Shown here piece after piece: positions 24,793 to 33,984 of a stretch of 64,000 nucleotides of DNA. The DNA is from Sphingobacteriia bacterium (GTDB lineage Bacteria; Bacteroidota; Bacteroidia; Bacteroidales; UBA7960), in NCBI GenBank assembly GCA_011390575.1, contig JAABSE010000004.1, positions 36,685-100,684 on the forward strand, read 5' to 3'. The notes under the pieces were generated by a model, which was not told the DNA's origin, searched no databases, and was given only the letters and a program-made list of their open reading frames with translations. Both the position numbers and the translations under genes were made by a program. Every line of letters starts with the position of its first letter. Within the stretch, counting starts at the first letter, position 1.

Positions 24793-27270
24793 ATGCAAAT
24801 GCCCGACTGGAATAAATTGCTTCCTTACATTGGCTCAGTCCTGATATTTTTGATATTGAGTATTGCTTATGTGCACCCTGTTTTGCAAGGCAAAAGACTT
24901 ATGCAATCCGATATTGTAAAATTTGAAGGGATGGCAAAGGAAATCAAGGATTTTCGCTCAGAAACAGGTGAAGAAGCCTTATGGACCAACTCCATGTTTG
25001 GAGGAATGCCGGCTTTCCAGATATCTGTATATTATGCCAATAACATTTCCAACTTTTTCCATAAAGTATTCACCCTGGGTCTTCCCCGTCCGGTAGATAT
25101 GATTTTTCTCTATTTTGCAGGATTTTTTGTGTTTCTGCTGGTGCTAAAGGTGAATGTATGGATAGCCTTCCTGGGGGCACTGGGGTTTGCACTCTCCTCC
25201 TATCATTTTATCATCATTGTGGCAGGGCACAATTCCAAAGCACTTGCCATTGCATACATGGCTCCGGTTCTGGCATCAATTATTCATACCTTCAGAGGAA
25301 ATTATTACTCGGGTGGTATTTTATTTGCTTTATTTCTGGCCCTGCAGCTTTTCTCCAACCACCTGCAAATCACTTATTATCTGCTAATTATCGTAATATT
25401 TTACGGTATTTTTGAATTCATACAACAGATTCGCCAGGGCAACTTCCCTCAATTTCTGAAAGCAGCCGGAGTACTGGTAATTGCAGCCATCATTGCTGTT
25501 GGAGTAAATATCGGAAATTTCTGGAGCACCTGGGAGTATACTTCCGAAACCATGCGTGGAGGCAGTGAGCTCACAACAGGAGAAGAGCCCAATGCCAGTG
25601 GTCTGAGCAAAGAATATATTACCAACTGGAGCTACGGAGTGTCAGAAACCTTTTCCCTGCTTATTCCCAATGTAAAAGGGGGCGCTACCGGCAGTATCAG
25701 CGAGAATAGTCATGCCATGAATGCGGTTGAACCGGCAGCCCGTCGCAATGTGGGGCAGGCAAACCAATACTGGGGCGACCAGCCCTTTACCTCCGGACCC
25801 GTATACGCAGGTGCTGTAGTGCTTTTCTTTTTCTTCCTTTCATTGTTTTTTATCAAGGGTCCCCTTAAGTGGGGATTGCTCACAGCAACCATACTGGCCA
25901 TCATGCTGTCATGGGGTAAAAACTTCATGCCGCTTACTGACTTTTTTATTGACTACATTCCGGGATATAACAAATTCAGGGCTGTTTCCATGACTTTGGT
26001 GGTGGCCGAACTGGTCATTCCGGCCCTTGCATTCCTGGGACTTCACCAGCTATACAAGGGCAATGTAAAAATAAACCTGAAACACCCCGCCTTCATAACT
26101 GCGCTATCTCTTACTGCCGGTCTTGCTCTGCTGTTTTATATGGGGCCACGGCTGTTTTTCTCAATTTTTGATCAGGATGCCTTCTTTAGTAAGGAAGAAA
26201 CTATCATGTTCAGCGACTGGATGATGCAGGAACAGGGGCAGGCAGAAATGATCAGACAAATACAATACAATCTCGAAAATGCCAGGGTGGCTATCTTCAG
26301 AGCTGATGCCATAAGAAGTGCCCTGTTTGCACTGGCTGCCGGAGCCGTCGTATTGCTGTTTGCCGGCAATAAGATTAAAAAGCCCTTATTTATTGCCCTT
26401 ATCGCCGGGCTTATCGTGCTGGATATGTGGCCTGTTAACCGCAGGTATTTCGACGACAGCAACTTTGTCTCCAAAAGACAGGTGGAAAATCCCTATCAGC
26501 CCACAAAGGCAGACATGCAGATTCTGCAGGATACAGACACCCCTTACCGGGTTTATAACGTTACCGTAAGCAGCTTCAATGATGCTTCTACCAGCTGGTT
26601 TCACCATTCCATTGGAGGGTATCACGGTGCAAAACTGCAGCGCTACCAGGAGTTGATTGACAACCACATCTCCGAGGGCAACATGGAAGTGCTCAATATG
26701 CTCAATACCCGTTACCTCATCGTACCCGATCAGAACCGGCAACCTGCAGTAAGTTTCAACGAAGATGCCCTTGGCAATGCCTGGTTTGTGAGCGAAATAC
26801 AATGGGTTGAAAATGCGGATGAAGAAATAGAAGAATTGTGGGAAATTGACCCGGCCCGCACGGCATTGGTAGATCGACGTTTTGAAGAAAAAGTAACCAT
26901 CGATCCTTCTGCGGCAGGCAGCCCCGACAGAATAGAACTGGTGCATTATCAACCCAACGAGTTGCGCTACGAGGCCGTTACTTCCGCCCCCCGGGTAGCG
27001 CTGTTTTCAGAAATTTATTATCCCAATGGATGGAAGGTATTTATTAATGGTGAAGAGGCAGAATATTTCAGAGCCAACTACATTTTGAGAGGCATGGTGG
27101 TTCCGGAAGGTGAAAATGTAATTGAGTTCCGGTTTGAGCCACGCTCCTATTATACAGGCGAGACTATTGCTCTTATATTCAGTGCTTTGCTGGTACTTTC
27201 CATGATAGGATATATAGTGCTTCAATGGAAAAAAAGTAAAGAAACTGTCAAAGAACAGGAAAAAACCTGA
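24793..27270 (+). CDS. YfhO-like large polytopic membrane protein
   Basis: The 825-residue protein has an N-terminal helix, many further hydrophobic segments through about residue 560, then a soluble C-terminal domain of about 230 residues closed by a last membrane helix (ETIALIFSALLVLSMIGYIVL). The early motif QSDIVKFEGMAKEI, followed by TNSMFGGMPAFQIS, and the late stretch VALFSEIYYPNGWKVFINGEEA match YfhO family members, whose best-known representatives assist glycosylation of cell-wall polymers by an undecaprenyl-linked route. A glycosyltransferase gene follows 9 bases later, which supports a glycan-related role. The exact reaction is unknown. Confidence 0.82.
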   Translation: MQMPDWNKLLPYIGSVLIFLILSIAYVHPVLQGKRLMQSDIVKFEGMAKEIKDFRSETGEEALWTNSMFGGMPAFQISVYYANNISNFFHKVFTLGLPRPVDMIFLYFAGFFVFLLVLKVNVWIAFLGALGFALSSYHFIIIVAGHNSKALAIAYMAPVLASIIHTFRGNYYSGGILFALFLALQLFSNHLQITYYLLIIVIFYGIFEFIQQIRQGNFPQFLKAAGVLVIAAIIAVGVNIGNFWSTWEYTSETMRGGSELTTGEEPNASGLSKEYITNWSYGVSETFSLLIPNVKGGATGSISENSHAMNAVEPAARRNVGQANQYWGDQPFTSGPVYAGAVVLFFFFLSLFFIKGPLKWGLLTATILAIMLSWGKNFMPLTDFFIDYIPGYNKFRAVSMTLVVAELVIPALAFLGLHQLYKGNVKINLKHPAFITALSLTAGLALLFYMGPRLFFSIFDQDAFFSKEETIMFSDWMMQEQGQAEMIRQIQYNLENARVAIFRADAIRSALFALAAGAVVLLFAGNKIKKPLFIALIAGLIVLDMWPVNRRYFDDSNFVSKRQVENPYQPTKADMQILQDTDTPYRVYNVTVSSFNDASTSWFHHSIGGYHGAKLQRYQELIDNHISEGNMEVLNMLNTRYLIVPDQNRQPAVSFNEDALGNAWFVSEIQWVENADEEIEELWEIDPARTALVDRRFEEKVTIDPSAAGSPDRIELVHYQPNELRYEAVTSAPRVALFSEIYYPNGWKVFINGEEAEYFRANYILRGMVVPEGENVIEFRFEPRSYYTGETIALIFSALLVLSMIGYIVLQWKKSKETVKEQEKT

Positions 27271-27279
27271 GTACAGCCA

Positions 27280-28566
27280 ATGGAAAAGGTGCTGATTATA
27301 ACCTACTACTGGCCGCCCAGCGGAGGACCCGGGGTACAGCGATGGCTGAAATTTGCCAGGTATCTGCCCGAATGGGGTTATCAGCCCGTGGTGGTAACAG
27401 TTGACCCGCAACAGGCTACCTATCCGCTTACTGACAGGGAAATGGAGCAGGAACTGCCCGATCATATCCAGGTTTATCACACGCCCACACGGGAGCCCTA
27501 TGCTTTATACAAGAAATTCTTTGGGAAAAAACAGGTTCCTTACTCGGGCTTTGCCAATGAAGAAAACAATGGTCTGGCATCAAAAATTTCAAGATTTATC
27601 CGGGGAAATCTTTTCATCCCTGACGCAAGAAAAGGATGGAATTCTTATGCCATTGCACAGGCTTCGAAGCTGATAAAAGAACACAACATCCGCCTGGTAG
27701 TAACAACAAGCCCACCCCACTCCACCCAGCTGGCAGGCCTTGAGTTGAAAAAGCGTTTTCCGCATATACGGTGGGTTGCCGACTTGCGCGACCCCTGGAC
27801 CGATATCTTTTACTACAAAATGATGCTCCACCTGCCGGCGGCAAAAAGGAGAGACCAGAAACTGGAAAAACTTGTTTTGAATACAGCTGATGTGGTAGTC
27901 ACGGTGAGCGAACCCATTAAGGAACTTTTTGCAAGTAAGATGGATGACCCTTCTAAACAACTACCTGTAGTTATCCCCAATGGATTTGACGAAAATGACT
28001 TTTCAGGGGAAGCAGTAAAACAAGACAACCCATTCTTTACCATAACCTATACCGGAACGATAACAGAAGAATACAATCTTTCCGGCTTTATCCATGCGCT
28101 GAAAGAAACAGAGCTTCCGGATGGGAAAAAGCTCAGGCTGCATTTTGTGGGAAGTATCTGCCATCGCTGGAAAAATGAACTGTTGCGCCATTTCGGGGAA
28201 GAACTTTTGTTTACAAACCATGTAAACCATGCAAAAGCCATCGAATATATGAAGATGTCAGACGTGTTACTTCTTGTGGTTCCACAGATAACCCATAACG
28301 AAGGAATCCTTACAGGAAAACTATTTGAATATCTGGGTGCACACCGCCCCATCCTTGGCATAGGACCTCTGCATGGTGAAGCAGCAAAGATTCTGGAAAA
28401 GACCGAATCAGGAGTTATGTTTGAATATCATGACACCGCATCTATCAAATTATACCTGCATAACTTAACCCAGCATATTCAGAACCACAATCCCAAAATA
28501 CAGGCAATCAATAAATATTCGAGAAAAACATTGACAAAAAAATTAGCCAGTCTGCTTAAGGAATAA
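27280..28566 (+). CDS. GT4-like (GT-B fold) glycosyltransferase
   Basis: The 428-residue protein has an N-terminal acceptor domain starting VLIITYYWPPSGGPGVQRWL (a glycine-rich loop typical of GT4) and a linker with RWVADLRDPWTDIF. A C-terminal nucleotide-sugar domain contains ITYTGTITEEYNL, VGSICHRWKNEL and GILTGKLFEYLGAHRPILGI, where the glutamate of KLFEYL would bind the sugar donor. No transmembrane helix is seen. It starts 9 bases after the YfhO-like gene and almost certainly shares its mRNA. The sugar and acceptor are unknown. Confidence 0.88.
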   Translation: MEKVLIITYYWPPSGGPGVQRWLKFARYLPEWGYQPVVVTVDPQQATYPLTDREMEQELPDHIQVYHTPTREPYALYKKFFGKKQVPYSGFANEENNGLASKISRFIRGNLFIPDARKGWNSYAIAQASKLIKEHNIRLVVTTSPPHSTQLAGLELKKRFPHIRWVADLRDPWTDIFYYKMMLHLPAAKRRDQKLEKLVLNTADVVVTVSEPIKELFASKMDDPSKQLPVVIPNGFDENDFSGEAVKQDNPFFTITYTGTITEEYNLSGFIHALKETELPDGKKLRLHFVGSICHRWKNELLRHFGEELLFTNHVNHAKAIEYMKMSDVLLLVVPQITHNEGILTGKLFEYLGAHRPILGIGPLHGEAAKILEKTESGVMFEYHDTASIKLYLHNLTQHIQNHNPKIQAINKYSRKTLTKKLASLLKE

Positions 28567-28646
28567 AAACAAGATCAATTTCAAAGATTACTTACCAACT
28601 TCATCGGAGGATTTCAGGATACTTTTTAGACTATGTCAGGGATATT

Positions 28647-29573
28647 TTACCAGGCTGGATTGATAAGCCCCCTTCCCTTCACAACATTGAACAGGGAAAG
28701 CAAAATATAGGATACCACGAAGTTGAGTCCTGAAATAATAGAGGCAAAGACAAACAAAGCCCCGAAGGTTCCAACCCACTTGTTGACTCCCGAAGAATAG
28801 TTTTCCAGCTTAATGTAATTCCACCAGTTGCCGAAATGGGCGCTTATTCCGGCAGCCTCCAGTCCCTGGATAAGCAGGTTCAGAAGGAGAAAGAAAATGA
28901 CCAGAGACAGCAAGCCTCCTGAAGCTCCTTTGATGTCAGGAGGACTGAGTTCCATGTGAGAAGAAACACAAATTGCCAGGTAAAGAAAAATCCAGAATCT
29001 GTAGTCGCTGAAATTGGCAGCGTTAAACATACTCGACAAGGTGGTTAATGTGGTAGCCCAAAGCGAAGTCAGTCCTGCCGAAAAATCACCTCTCACCCCG
29101 GCTACCAGGGTATGGCTTTGCGCTTCAATGTCTGAAAAAATTACCTCTCTGTTAGGTATCAGGTAATAAAGCGCCGCATACAAAACTACAGCGCCAAATA
29201 TAATCGGCCCTACTCCAATGAAGAAGTTACCAATTCTTTGGTAAGTGCTGTTGAGGTTGTAAGCATGATGAACGTAACCCAGAGTACCGTCGGTGGAATT
29301 GGGTGTGTAAAGCTTCATTTCAATAATTCTGTGTCCGAAAAGAACACAAAAAATGGCATGACCCATTTCGTGCACGGGGGTTCCAATCCATCCGGTAAAA
29401 AATACATCCATCCTGTGGCCAACAGATTTCACATAGGTAAGCCGGGTAAACCTTGCAAAAACATACAAAACCAACCCAAAAATAAACAGCAGACCCAAAA
29501 GCCAGATGAGCTGGCTAATGGTTGTTATCACCACCAGCTTTACAAAATCGAGCATGCTGTTCAGTTCTCCCAT
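28647..29573 (-). CDS. M50-like membrane zinc metallopeptidase homologue
   Basis: The 308-residue protein has about six hydrophobic segments. The second is followed by VHEMGHAIFCVLFGH, an HExxH zinc motif placed at a membrane interface as in site-2-protease (M50) enzymes. The second-half motif NxxPxxxxDG of classical S2P was not found, so it may be a divergent member or an inactive relative. The last third has further spans (SLVIFFLLLNLLIQGL and GTFGALFVFASIISGL). It lies downstream of a repeat-built membrane protein on the same strand, across a 170-base gap holding a large inverted repeat. Confidence 0.7.
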   Translation of the reverse strand: MGELNSMLDFVKLVVITTISQLIWLLGLLFIFGLVLYVFARFTRLTYVKSVGHRMDVFFTGWIGTPVHEMGHAIFCVLFGHRIIEMKLYTPNSTDGTLGYVHHAYNLNSTYQRIGNFFIGVGPIIFGAVVLYAALYYLIPNREVIFSDIEAQSHTLVAGVRGDFSAGLTSLWATTLTTLSSMFNAANFSDYRFWIFLYLAICVSSHMELSPPDIKGASGGLLSLVIFFLLLNLLIQGLEAAGISAHFGNWWNYIKLENYSSGVNKWVGTFGALFVFASIISGLNFVVSYILLSLFNVVKGRGLINPAW

Positions 29574-29666
29574 GCAATGTAGTTATTATGAAGCTCAAAA
29601 ATAGTGGTTTTAGGATTAGAATATCCAATTTTCTGCATAGCCAGAAAAACAGGGTTGATTTCTATA

Positions 29667-29728
29667 CAACAAAACCTGTGTTCCACCTGCCCCCATTGAC
29701 TGGGAAAAGTGGAACACAGGTGTTGTTG
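29667..29728. repeat. long inverted repeat between two membrane-protein genes
   Basis: Arms 29667-29686 and 29709-29728 are complementary over 20 bases with one mismatch (core ACCTGTGTTCCAC / GTGGAACACAGGT), around a 22-base loop. No T run follows on either strand, so a standard rho-independent terminator is not obvious. It lies between two minus-strand genes and may be an mRNA processing or stabilising hairpin. Confidence 0.75.
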
Positions 29729-29744
29729 ATTAGCCAACCGAATT

Positions 29745-30824
29745 TTAGATTTTTTCTGCAAGCGCCTCCTGAATATTGAGCCATCCAAAGAGCACCAGGA
29801 ATAATCCTCCTATACTGAAAATGCTTGTAATAAATCCACCCCCGATGGGCACAAAGCCGCTGAATAAACTGGCAGCAATGGCCAGGGCCATGGAAATAAT
29901 AATCAATGTTACACCGCTTTTCCCTGCAGCACCCAACAATGGAGACTCTTTCAACTTTACAAACCCGATTAAACTAACCACAAAGGAGGCAATGAATGCC
30001 AGCGAAGCGATTCTCTCCCATATCCCCGGATCGGCTCCTTTGAAAGAAAATGTAGGCTCCGGCATAGAAAGAGATGCAATAAAGTCAATTACCGAAGCAG
30101 CCAAACCAATATATACTGCGATGAGTATAAGCCGGACAGCTGCTTTTCCTGTTTCATCCAGGGTCTCCTTTAATTTGGTTAAACCCATAAGGTACATTAC
30201 AAAGCCCAGACCGGCAGCCAATGAAACGCCCCATCCTGAAGCGGCAGTACTTCCCAGTTGTAAAAGCATACCAGCCATAATATAAGAAATGGAATGAACA
30301 TTCATGGTAACTTCTCCAATAAACCCTTTTTGAACACGCAACCATCCGAAAACGATCATAAATAACGCCCCCAGACCAAACAAAGGTTGTATAAACCTGC
30401 CAACCCCCGGAATAATACCAAAAATTGCCCCCACAAAAAGTACTACAATGGAGAATAACAAAAGATTGGCTCCACTGGCTCCCTCTATTCCAATCGTAGC
30501 AGATCCCTTTAGTTTCGAATAACCTATGATTTGCATTACCACGACGGCAATCATTAAGATAAATGACACAATGCCTCCAATCACCGGTATCAAACCAAAG
30601 AACATGGCTACTACACCAATAATTGCAGCGATAAAGAGCAATCCTACGGCCCCCTTTCCTTTTTCATCGAGCTCGGGTTTAAACCTGCTCAATCCAATCA
30701 TAAATATTACAAAGCCGATGAGCGCAACTAAGGTTGCTGTCCAACCACGGCCTACCCCGTTGTAAGTGGTTAATAAACTTCCAGCCAGGATCATGGAACT
30801 GGCAACGACACCTTTTGTTTTCAT
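29745..30824 (-). CDS. multi-spanning membrane protein built from internal repeats
   Basis: The 359-residue protein is almost wholly hydrophobic, with about ten predicted spans. An internal unit recurs at least three times: a helix ending (F/Y)xxGLxxxK, a short linker such as PELDEKGKGAVGLLFIAAI or ETLDETGKAAVRLILIAVY, then helices ending GLFLVLFGW-type segments (LFMIVFGWLRVQKG and LFLVLFGWLNIQEA). I know no characterised family with this arrangement. It has no signal peptide beyond its first helix and is upstream of the M50-like gene. Transport or membrane organisation are guesses only. Confidence 0.72.
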   Translation of the reverse strand: MKTKGVVASSMILAGSLLTTYNGVGRGWTATLVALIGFVIFMIGLSRFKPELDEKGKGAVGLLFIAAIIGVVAMFFGLIPVIGGIVSFILMIAVVVMQIIGYSKLKGSATIGIEGASGANLLLFSIVVLFVGAIFGIIPGVGRFIQPLFGLGALFMIVFGWLRVQKGFIGEVTMNVHSISYIMAGMLLQLGSTAASGWGVSLAAGLGFVMYLMGLTKLKETLDETGKAAVRLILIAVYIGLAASVIDFIASLSMPEPTFSFKGADPGIWERIASLAFIASFVVSLIGFVKLKESPLLGAAGKSGVTLIIISMALAIAASLFSGFVPIGGGFITSIFSIGGLFLVLFGWLNIQEALAEKI

Positions 30825-31114
30825 ACAAATTTTTGTTTAAGGTTAGAACAAATAAAAAAACACCCGTCTATTACAGGTATAAAATAGATTATATCCTTTT
30901 ATTTTCCTTTTGCTTTGCATCATTTCAAACAATGCAAAACATAGCTATTTGTATCAAATTCTATCAGAACTTCAGGTTTTACCACCAGGGATGGTGTGTG
31001 AATTTTTTTCACAACAAATATAGAATTATTATACAAATACACAACAATCGTATGGCATTATTTTTTTCGACCAACACAAAATTAAAAACGATGTAATGAA
31101 TAGAACTATTTTGA
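30825..31114. other. AT-rich intergenic region, no gene seen
   Basis: Short open frames here lack recognisable content. The base composition becomes clearly AT-rich from about 30840 onward, marking the edge of the accessory stretch that runs to about 34740. Confidence 0.5.
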
Positions 31115-31387
31115 TTCATATCGAAAGAACAAATAAGAAAGCAGGCAAACTTTGTGCGATACATTACCCAGCACATGAAAAAATATGCATAACAACTAAG
31201 TATTGAGAAAATCAATGTAAAAATAGCACGACATTCTTTTGCCACCACTGTTATTCTTAAAGGGCAAAGCATGAAATTTGCCCGGGAAGCATTGGGGTAT
31301 ATCAACTTGAAAACCAATCTGTTATACTTTGGTTGGTTTGGAGATGAAATAAAAAGGGAGTTTTCACAAGATATGATGGATATTTAA
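31115..31387 (+). pseudogene. tyrosine recombinase (integrase) C-terminal remnant
   Basis: In one frame this stretch reads as the catalytic end of a Bacteroidota tyrosine recombinase. It begins FISKEQIRKQANFVRYITQH and continues MKKYA, then a TAA stop at 31190-31192, then EKINVKIARHSFATT with the conserved Arg-His box, and then KFAREALGYINLKTNLLYFG, where the usual LGHSSxxTTxxY signature is changed: Gly-Tyr replaces Gly-His, while the terminal tyrosine-like position remains. The frame stops at 31387. With an internal stop, no start and no N-terminal half, it is a decayed fragment of a former mobile element. Confidence 0.8.
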
Positions 31388-31539
31388 AGTAATACTAACA
31401 GAATTTCCATCCAGCTCGCTATTTCGTTTTAGTAAATGTTTTTCCAACCTGGTAACTGCCCCCATCTGCAATCTTCTCATAGGAGCTGTCGCAATAAAAT
31501 ATTTGTTAATCCCTCTAATTAACATTATTCACTCCAACC

Positions 31540-31584
31540 AAAAATCCCTTCTGCAAAATTATTTTGCTTGGGGGGATTTTTTCT
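31540..31584 (+). terminator. probable rho-independent terminator in the accessory region
   Basis: AAAAATCCC (31540-31548) pairs with GGGATTTTT (from 31573), with an inner GCAAAAT/ATTTTGC stem and a T-rich tail. It lies about 150 bases after the integrase remnant. Confidence 0.6.
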
Positions 31585-31688
31585 TTTGCTAATCTCGGGC
31601 AATAGCGTTCAAAGCAATTTGCTTTGAAGTAATGAATAATAAATTTTGATTTTATTGTTAAATAATACTAATAATTAGAAATTATATT

Positions 31689-31696
31689 TATATTTG
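31689..31696 (+). promoter_or_regulatory. minus-7 box before a broken small ORF
   Basis: TATATTTG matches TAnnTTTG and lies 26 bases before an ATG at 31722. In such AT-rich sequence a chance match is quite possible. Confidence 0.3.
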
Positions 31697-31721
31697 ACGA
31701 CAAATATTATGTTTTCATAAT

Positions 31722-31892
31722 ATGGAAAATAAAAATTGATTAGGGGAGTGGGGATTAACCAACTATAATTGGACGCATTACTACACTGTAGAGGTCAACT
31801 CTATGTCGGGGACTCAACATAATCAGGCTACAAGAACTTTTAATCCTTCAGAGGGTGAATCCTTTAATTATTTATACATTTATTATTATTAA
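31722..31892 (+). pseudogene. broken small ORF with internal TGA
   Basis: The frame from ATG 31722 reads MENKN, a TGA, then LGEWGLTNYNWTHYYTVEV, a further stretch with SGTQHNQATRTFNPSEGESF and a TAA at 31890-31892. The part behind the TGA has protein-like composition, but I recognise no family. It is either a decayed small gene or chance. It lies directly before the lipoprotein gene at 31917. Confidence 0.3.
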
Positions 31893-31916
31893 CTCATTAT
31901 TTAAAAACTACACATT

Positions 31917-32417
31917 ATGAAAGTATCAAATTTTTTCTTATTCGCTTTGTTGGCATTGTTTGCAGCTTCTTGTTCTACAACTACAACTATGACTTCCAAA
32001 AGGATGGATATATATGGGTCTGGAGTTATTCAACATCCGGTTGTGGCTGAATTAGATGTTAAGGACATTAAAGTAACCGGAAACGCACAATCATCATCAA
32101 CTTCGTCGGTTGCAGATGTAAGAAATAACGCTATTGCGGATGCGTTAAAAAATGCGAATGCTGATGTATTAATAGAGCCTGTATTTGAAACAGAAACCAG
32201 GCAAGGAGTAACCTCCGTTAAAGTTACAGGCTTCCCAGGTACTTATACAGGATTTAGATTGGCGACTCCTGAAGACGTTCCTCTTTTAGATATGGGTATT
32301 CTGCAAAAAGCCACTGTGGCTGAACCTCAGGAAGAAAAGAAAAGAAGCAACACAGGTGCTATTTTGGGCTCTTTAGGAGGTATTGCATTAATAGTATTAC
32401 TCTTACAGGTGATTTAA
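31917..32417 (+). CDS. small lipoprotein with C-terminal membrane helix
   Basis: The 166-residue protein starts with a lipoprotein signal (MKVSNFFLFALLALFAASC, lipobox AASC, Cys19). A middle domain of about 100 residues contains DVRNNAIADALKNANADVLI followed by EPVFETETRQG, a pattern recalling small lipoproteins that assemble at the outer membrane. A hydrophobic C-terminal helix (GAILGSLGGIALIVLLLQVI) is unusual for a lipoprotein. No characterised family is recognised with certainty. It has its own terminator and lies in the AT-rich accessory stretch. Confidence 0.75.
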   Translation: MKVSNFFLFALLALFAASCSTTTTMTSKRMDIYGSGVIQHPVVAELDVKDIKVTGNAQSSSTSSVADVRNNAIADALKNANADVLIEPVFETETRQGVTSVKVTGFPGTYTGFRLATPEDVPLLDMGILQKATVAEPQEEKKRSNTGAILGSLGGIALIVLLLQVI

Positions 32418-32485
32418 AATTATCCGATAATGTAAACTCCACAAAATCAATCTGAGTTTCCGGAATTACGCCAAGATGAACGAAG

Positions 32486-32528
32486 TCCCTGAAATACCTA
32501 TAAAACATAAAGGCATTTCAGGGATTTT
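32486..32528 (+). terminator. rho-independent terminator behind the lipoprotein gene
   Basis: TCCCTGAAAT (32486-32495) pairs with ATTTCAGGGA (32515-32524), extended inward by CCT/AGG, and is followed by TTTT. It lies about 70 bases after the stop at 32417. Confidence 0.75.
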
Positions 32529-32722
32529 CATATAAATCGGATAGTTAAAAGTATTCCGGATTTATTGAATTACGCAAGTTGGCGGTAAACTCAAGAAATG
32601 AGACATAATACTGATAAGTAAATTAAGTTAAAATTAAAAACTGTAGCATATCTAAAACAATAACTTAATAACTGTTTATTATTTTTTTTGCTTTTTACCT
32701 TTAACATGTAAAACATTTGCAC

Positions 32723-33208
32723 ATGAAAATAAAAAATCTGCTTTTTGTAATCTTCATCATGATTAGCTTACAGGCCACAGCACAGCCACAGATTGGTGCT
32801 GGGCTCGGACACACTTATTCACTTGCAGGTATTACGACAGGGTATAAGCTGAATTCATTTACTGCAAATTTTTCAATAGGCTACTATCCATTAGCAGGAC
32901 TAAGAAACTCAGCCATAAGCGGAAAAGTAAACGTGACAGAACAATTACATGTCGGGGCCATGTTTGGTGGAGTTACGGTAGTCGAAATTACCGAACAGAC
33001 AACCGGAGATGTTGAGAGCAAAATAGTTACTGGTTCAGGCTTTTTTGCCGGGGTTGATTTGCCACTTTTTCCAAAATGGACTCTGGATCTTGGCGCAGGA
33101 TTTGGAGTGCCAAATTATGAACGTAGTCTGAAAGGCACAACTTCGGACTACTCAAATCTTGCAAAGACCTCCCTTTTGATAAATTTAGGGATATATTATT
33201 CGATTTAA
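32723..33208 (+). CDS. small exported outer-membrane beta-barrel-like protein
   Basis: The 161-residue protein has a signal peptide (MKIKNLLFVIFIMISLQATA, cleavage before QPQ). Short alternating strands with glycine-rich turns follow (IGAGLGHTYSLAGITTGYKL, FTANFSIGYYPLAG, LHVGAMFGGVTVVEI, SGFFAGVDLPLFPKWTLDLG, LLINLGIYYSI), consistent with a minimal barrel. The ATG at 32723 was chosen over an in-frame TTG six bases earlier. Function unknown. It is convergent with the NYN gene. Confidence 0.72.
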   Translation: MKIKNLLFVIFIMISLQATAQPQIGAGLGHTYSLAGITTGYKLNSFTANFSIGYYPLAGLRNSAISGKVNVTEQLHVGAMFGGVTVVEITEQTTGDVESKIVTGSGFFAGVDLPLFPKWTLDLGAGFGVPNYERSLKGTTSDYSNLAKTSLLINLGIYYSI

Positions 33209-33325
33209 ACGCGTGCTTTGTTTATATGTTGGACTTGTCAATAAAATCGAGTTGGATTTGATAAAAATTAATCCCGACTATCATTTTCTCTTCTTTCTCT
33301 TTATTTCATATACTGACCATAATTA

Positions 33326-33952
33326 TTACCACCTCTCCGGTTTAAAGAGCTTATAACCCGTTTTACTAATCACAACATCATCAAACTGGGATGCAAAGAG
33401 CTTTTTGCGACCAATTATTAAAGATCCCCTGGCTACTAAAGACATTGAACTATTATGCCTTTTGGGCGGAAATGCAATAAAAACCCTTTTGGCTGGAAAA
33501 TTTTCATGTATTGCTTTTATCGGTGGGGTTAGATCGCTGTCGCCTGAAATAAGCATTGCCATGTCGTATAGGTCTTTATAGGCATCAACAATCATTGTGG
33601 TGGCGATATTTACATCCGTCATCTTTTCTTTAGCACTTCTCCAAATATTACCACACCTTCTGCACTCTTCAGTGCCTTCCTGATAATTCCCATAAAACAC
33701 CTTGACTTCTGTACTTTCCAGTGCATCAATGTAAGTGGATTGCCTTTTCTGTTTATCAGGACTATTGCGCACCCTGCTTGTAAAGTATTTTATTCCAATT
33801 AGTTCCTGTTCAGGTTTGAGTAAGCTAAGTATGAGCTGTTTTAAATTTAGCCATCTGCTATTGTGATATCCTGCCTCACGCATTCCAAAATAAATATTGA
33901 AACCGTCAATATAAGCGATAACTCTTTCCTTTTTATGAATTTTTTTTTGCAT
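33326..33952 (-). CDS. NYN (PIN-like) domain ribonuclease-type protein with an inserted CxxC
   Basis: This 208-residue protein has the NYN fold signature: AYIDGFNIYFG near the N-terminus with Asp16, then KEKMTDVNIATTMIVDAY with Asp113, and LISGDSDLTPPI with Asp138 and Asp140. These four acidic residues are the expected Mg-binding nuclease site. An insert with two cysteines (ECRRCGNIW, C97 and C100) precedes the central helix and could be half of a zinc-binding finger. NYN proteins cleave or process RNA in several systems. A promoter for a structured RNA on the opposite strand overlaps its start, see 33985-34044. It lies in a decayed accessory region but is itself intact. Confidence 0.88.
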   Translation of the reverse strand: MQKKIHKKERVIAYIDGFNIYFGMREAGYHNSRWLNLKQLILSLLKPEQELIGIKYFTSRVRNSPDKQKRQSTYIDALESTEVKVFYGNYQEGTEECRRCGNIWRSAKEKMTDVNIATTMIVDAYKDLYDMAMLISGDSDLTPPIKAIHENFPAKRVFIAFPPKRHNSSMSLVARGSLIIGRKKLFASQFDDVVISKTGYKLFKPERW

Positions 33953-33978
33953 AATGTAAAGAAATTTTTATACTTTTG
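33946..33978 (+). promoter_or_regulatory. promoter of a candidate structured RNA
   Basis: TTTG at 33946-33949 and TACTTTTG at 33971-33978 are 21 bases apart on the plus strand, overlapping the start of the minus-strand NYN gene. No plus-strand protein gene follows closely. Confidence 0.5.
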
Positions 33979-33984
33979 AATTCA

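Noticed and set aside
31009..31317. 102-codon minus-strand frame
   Set aside because: It is antisense to the integrase remnant and has no recognisable domain.
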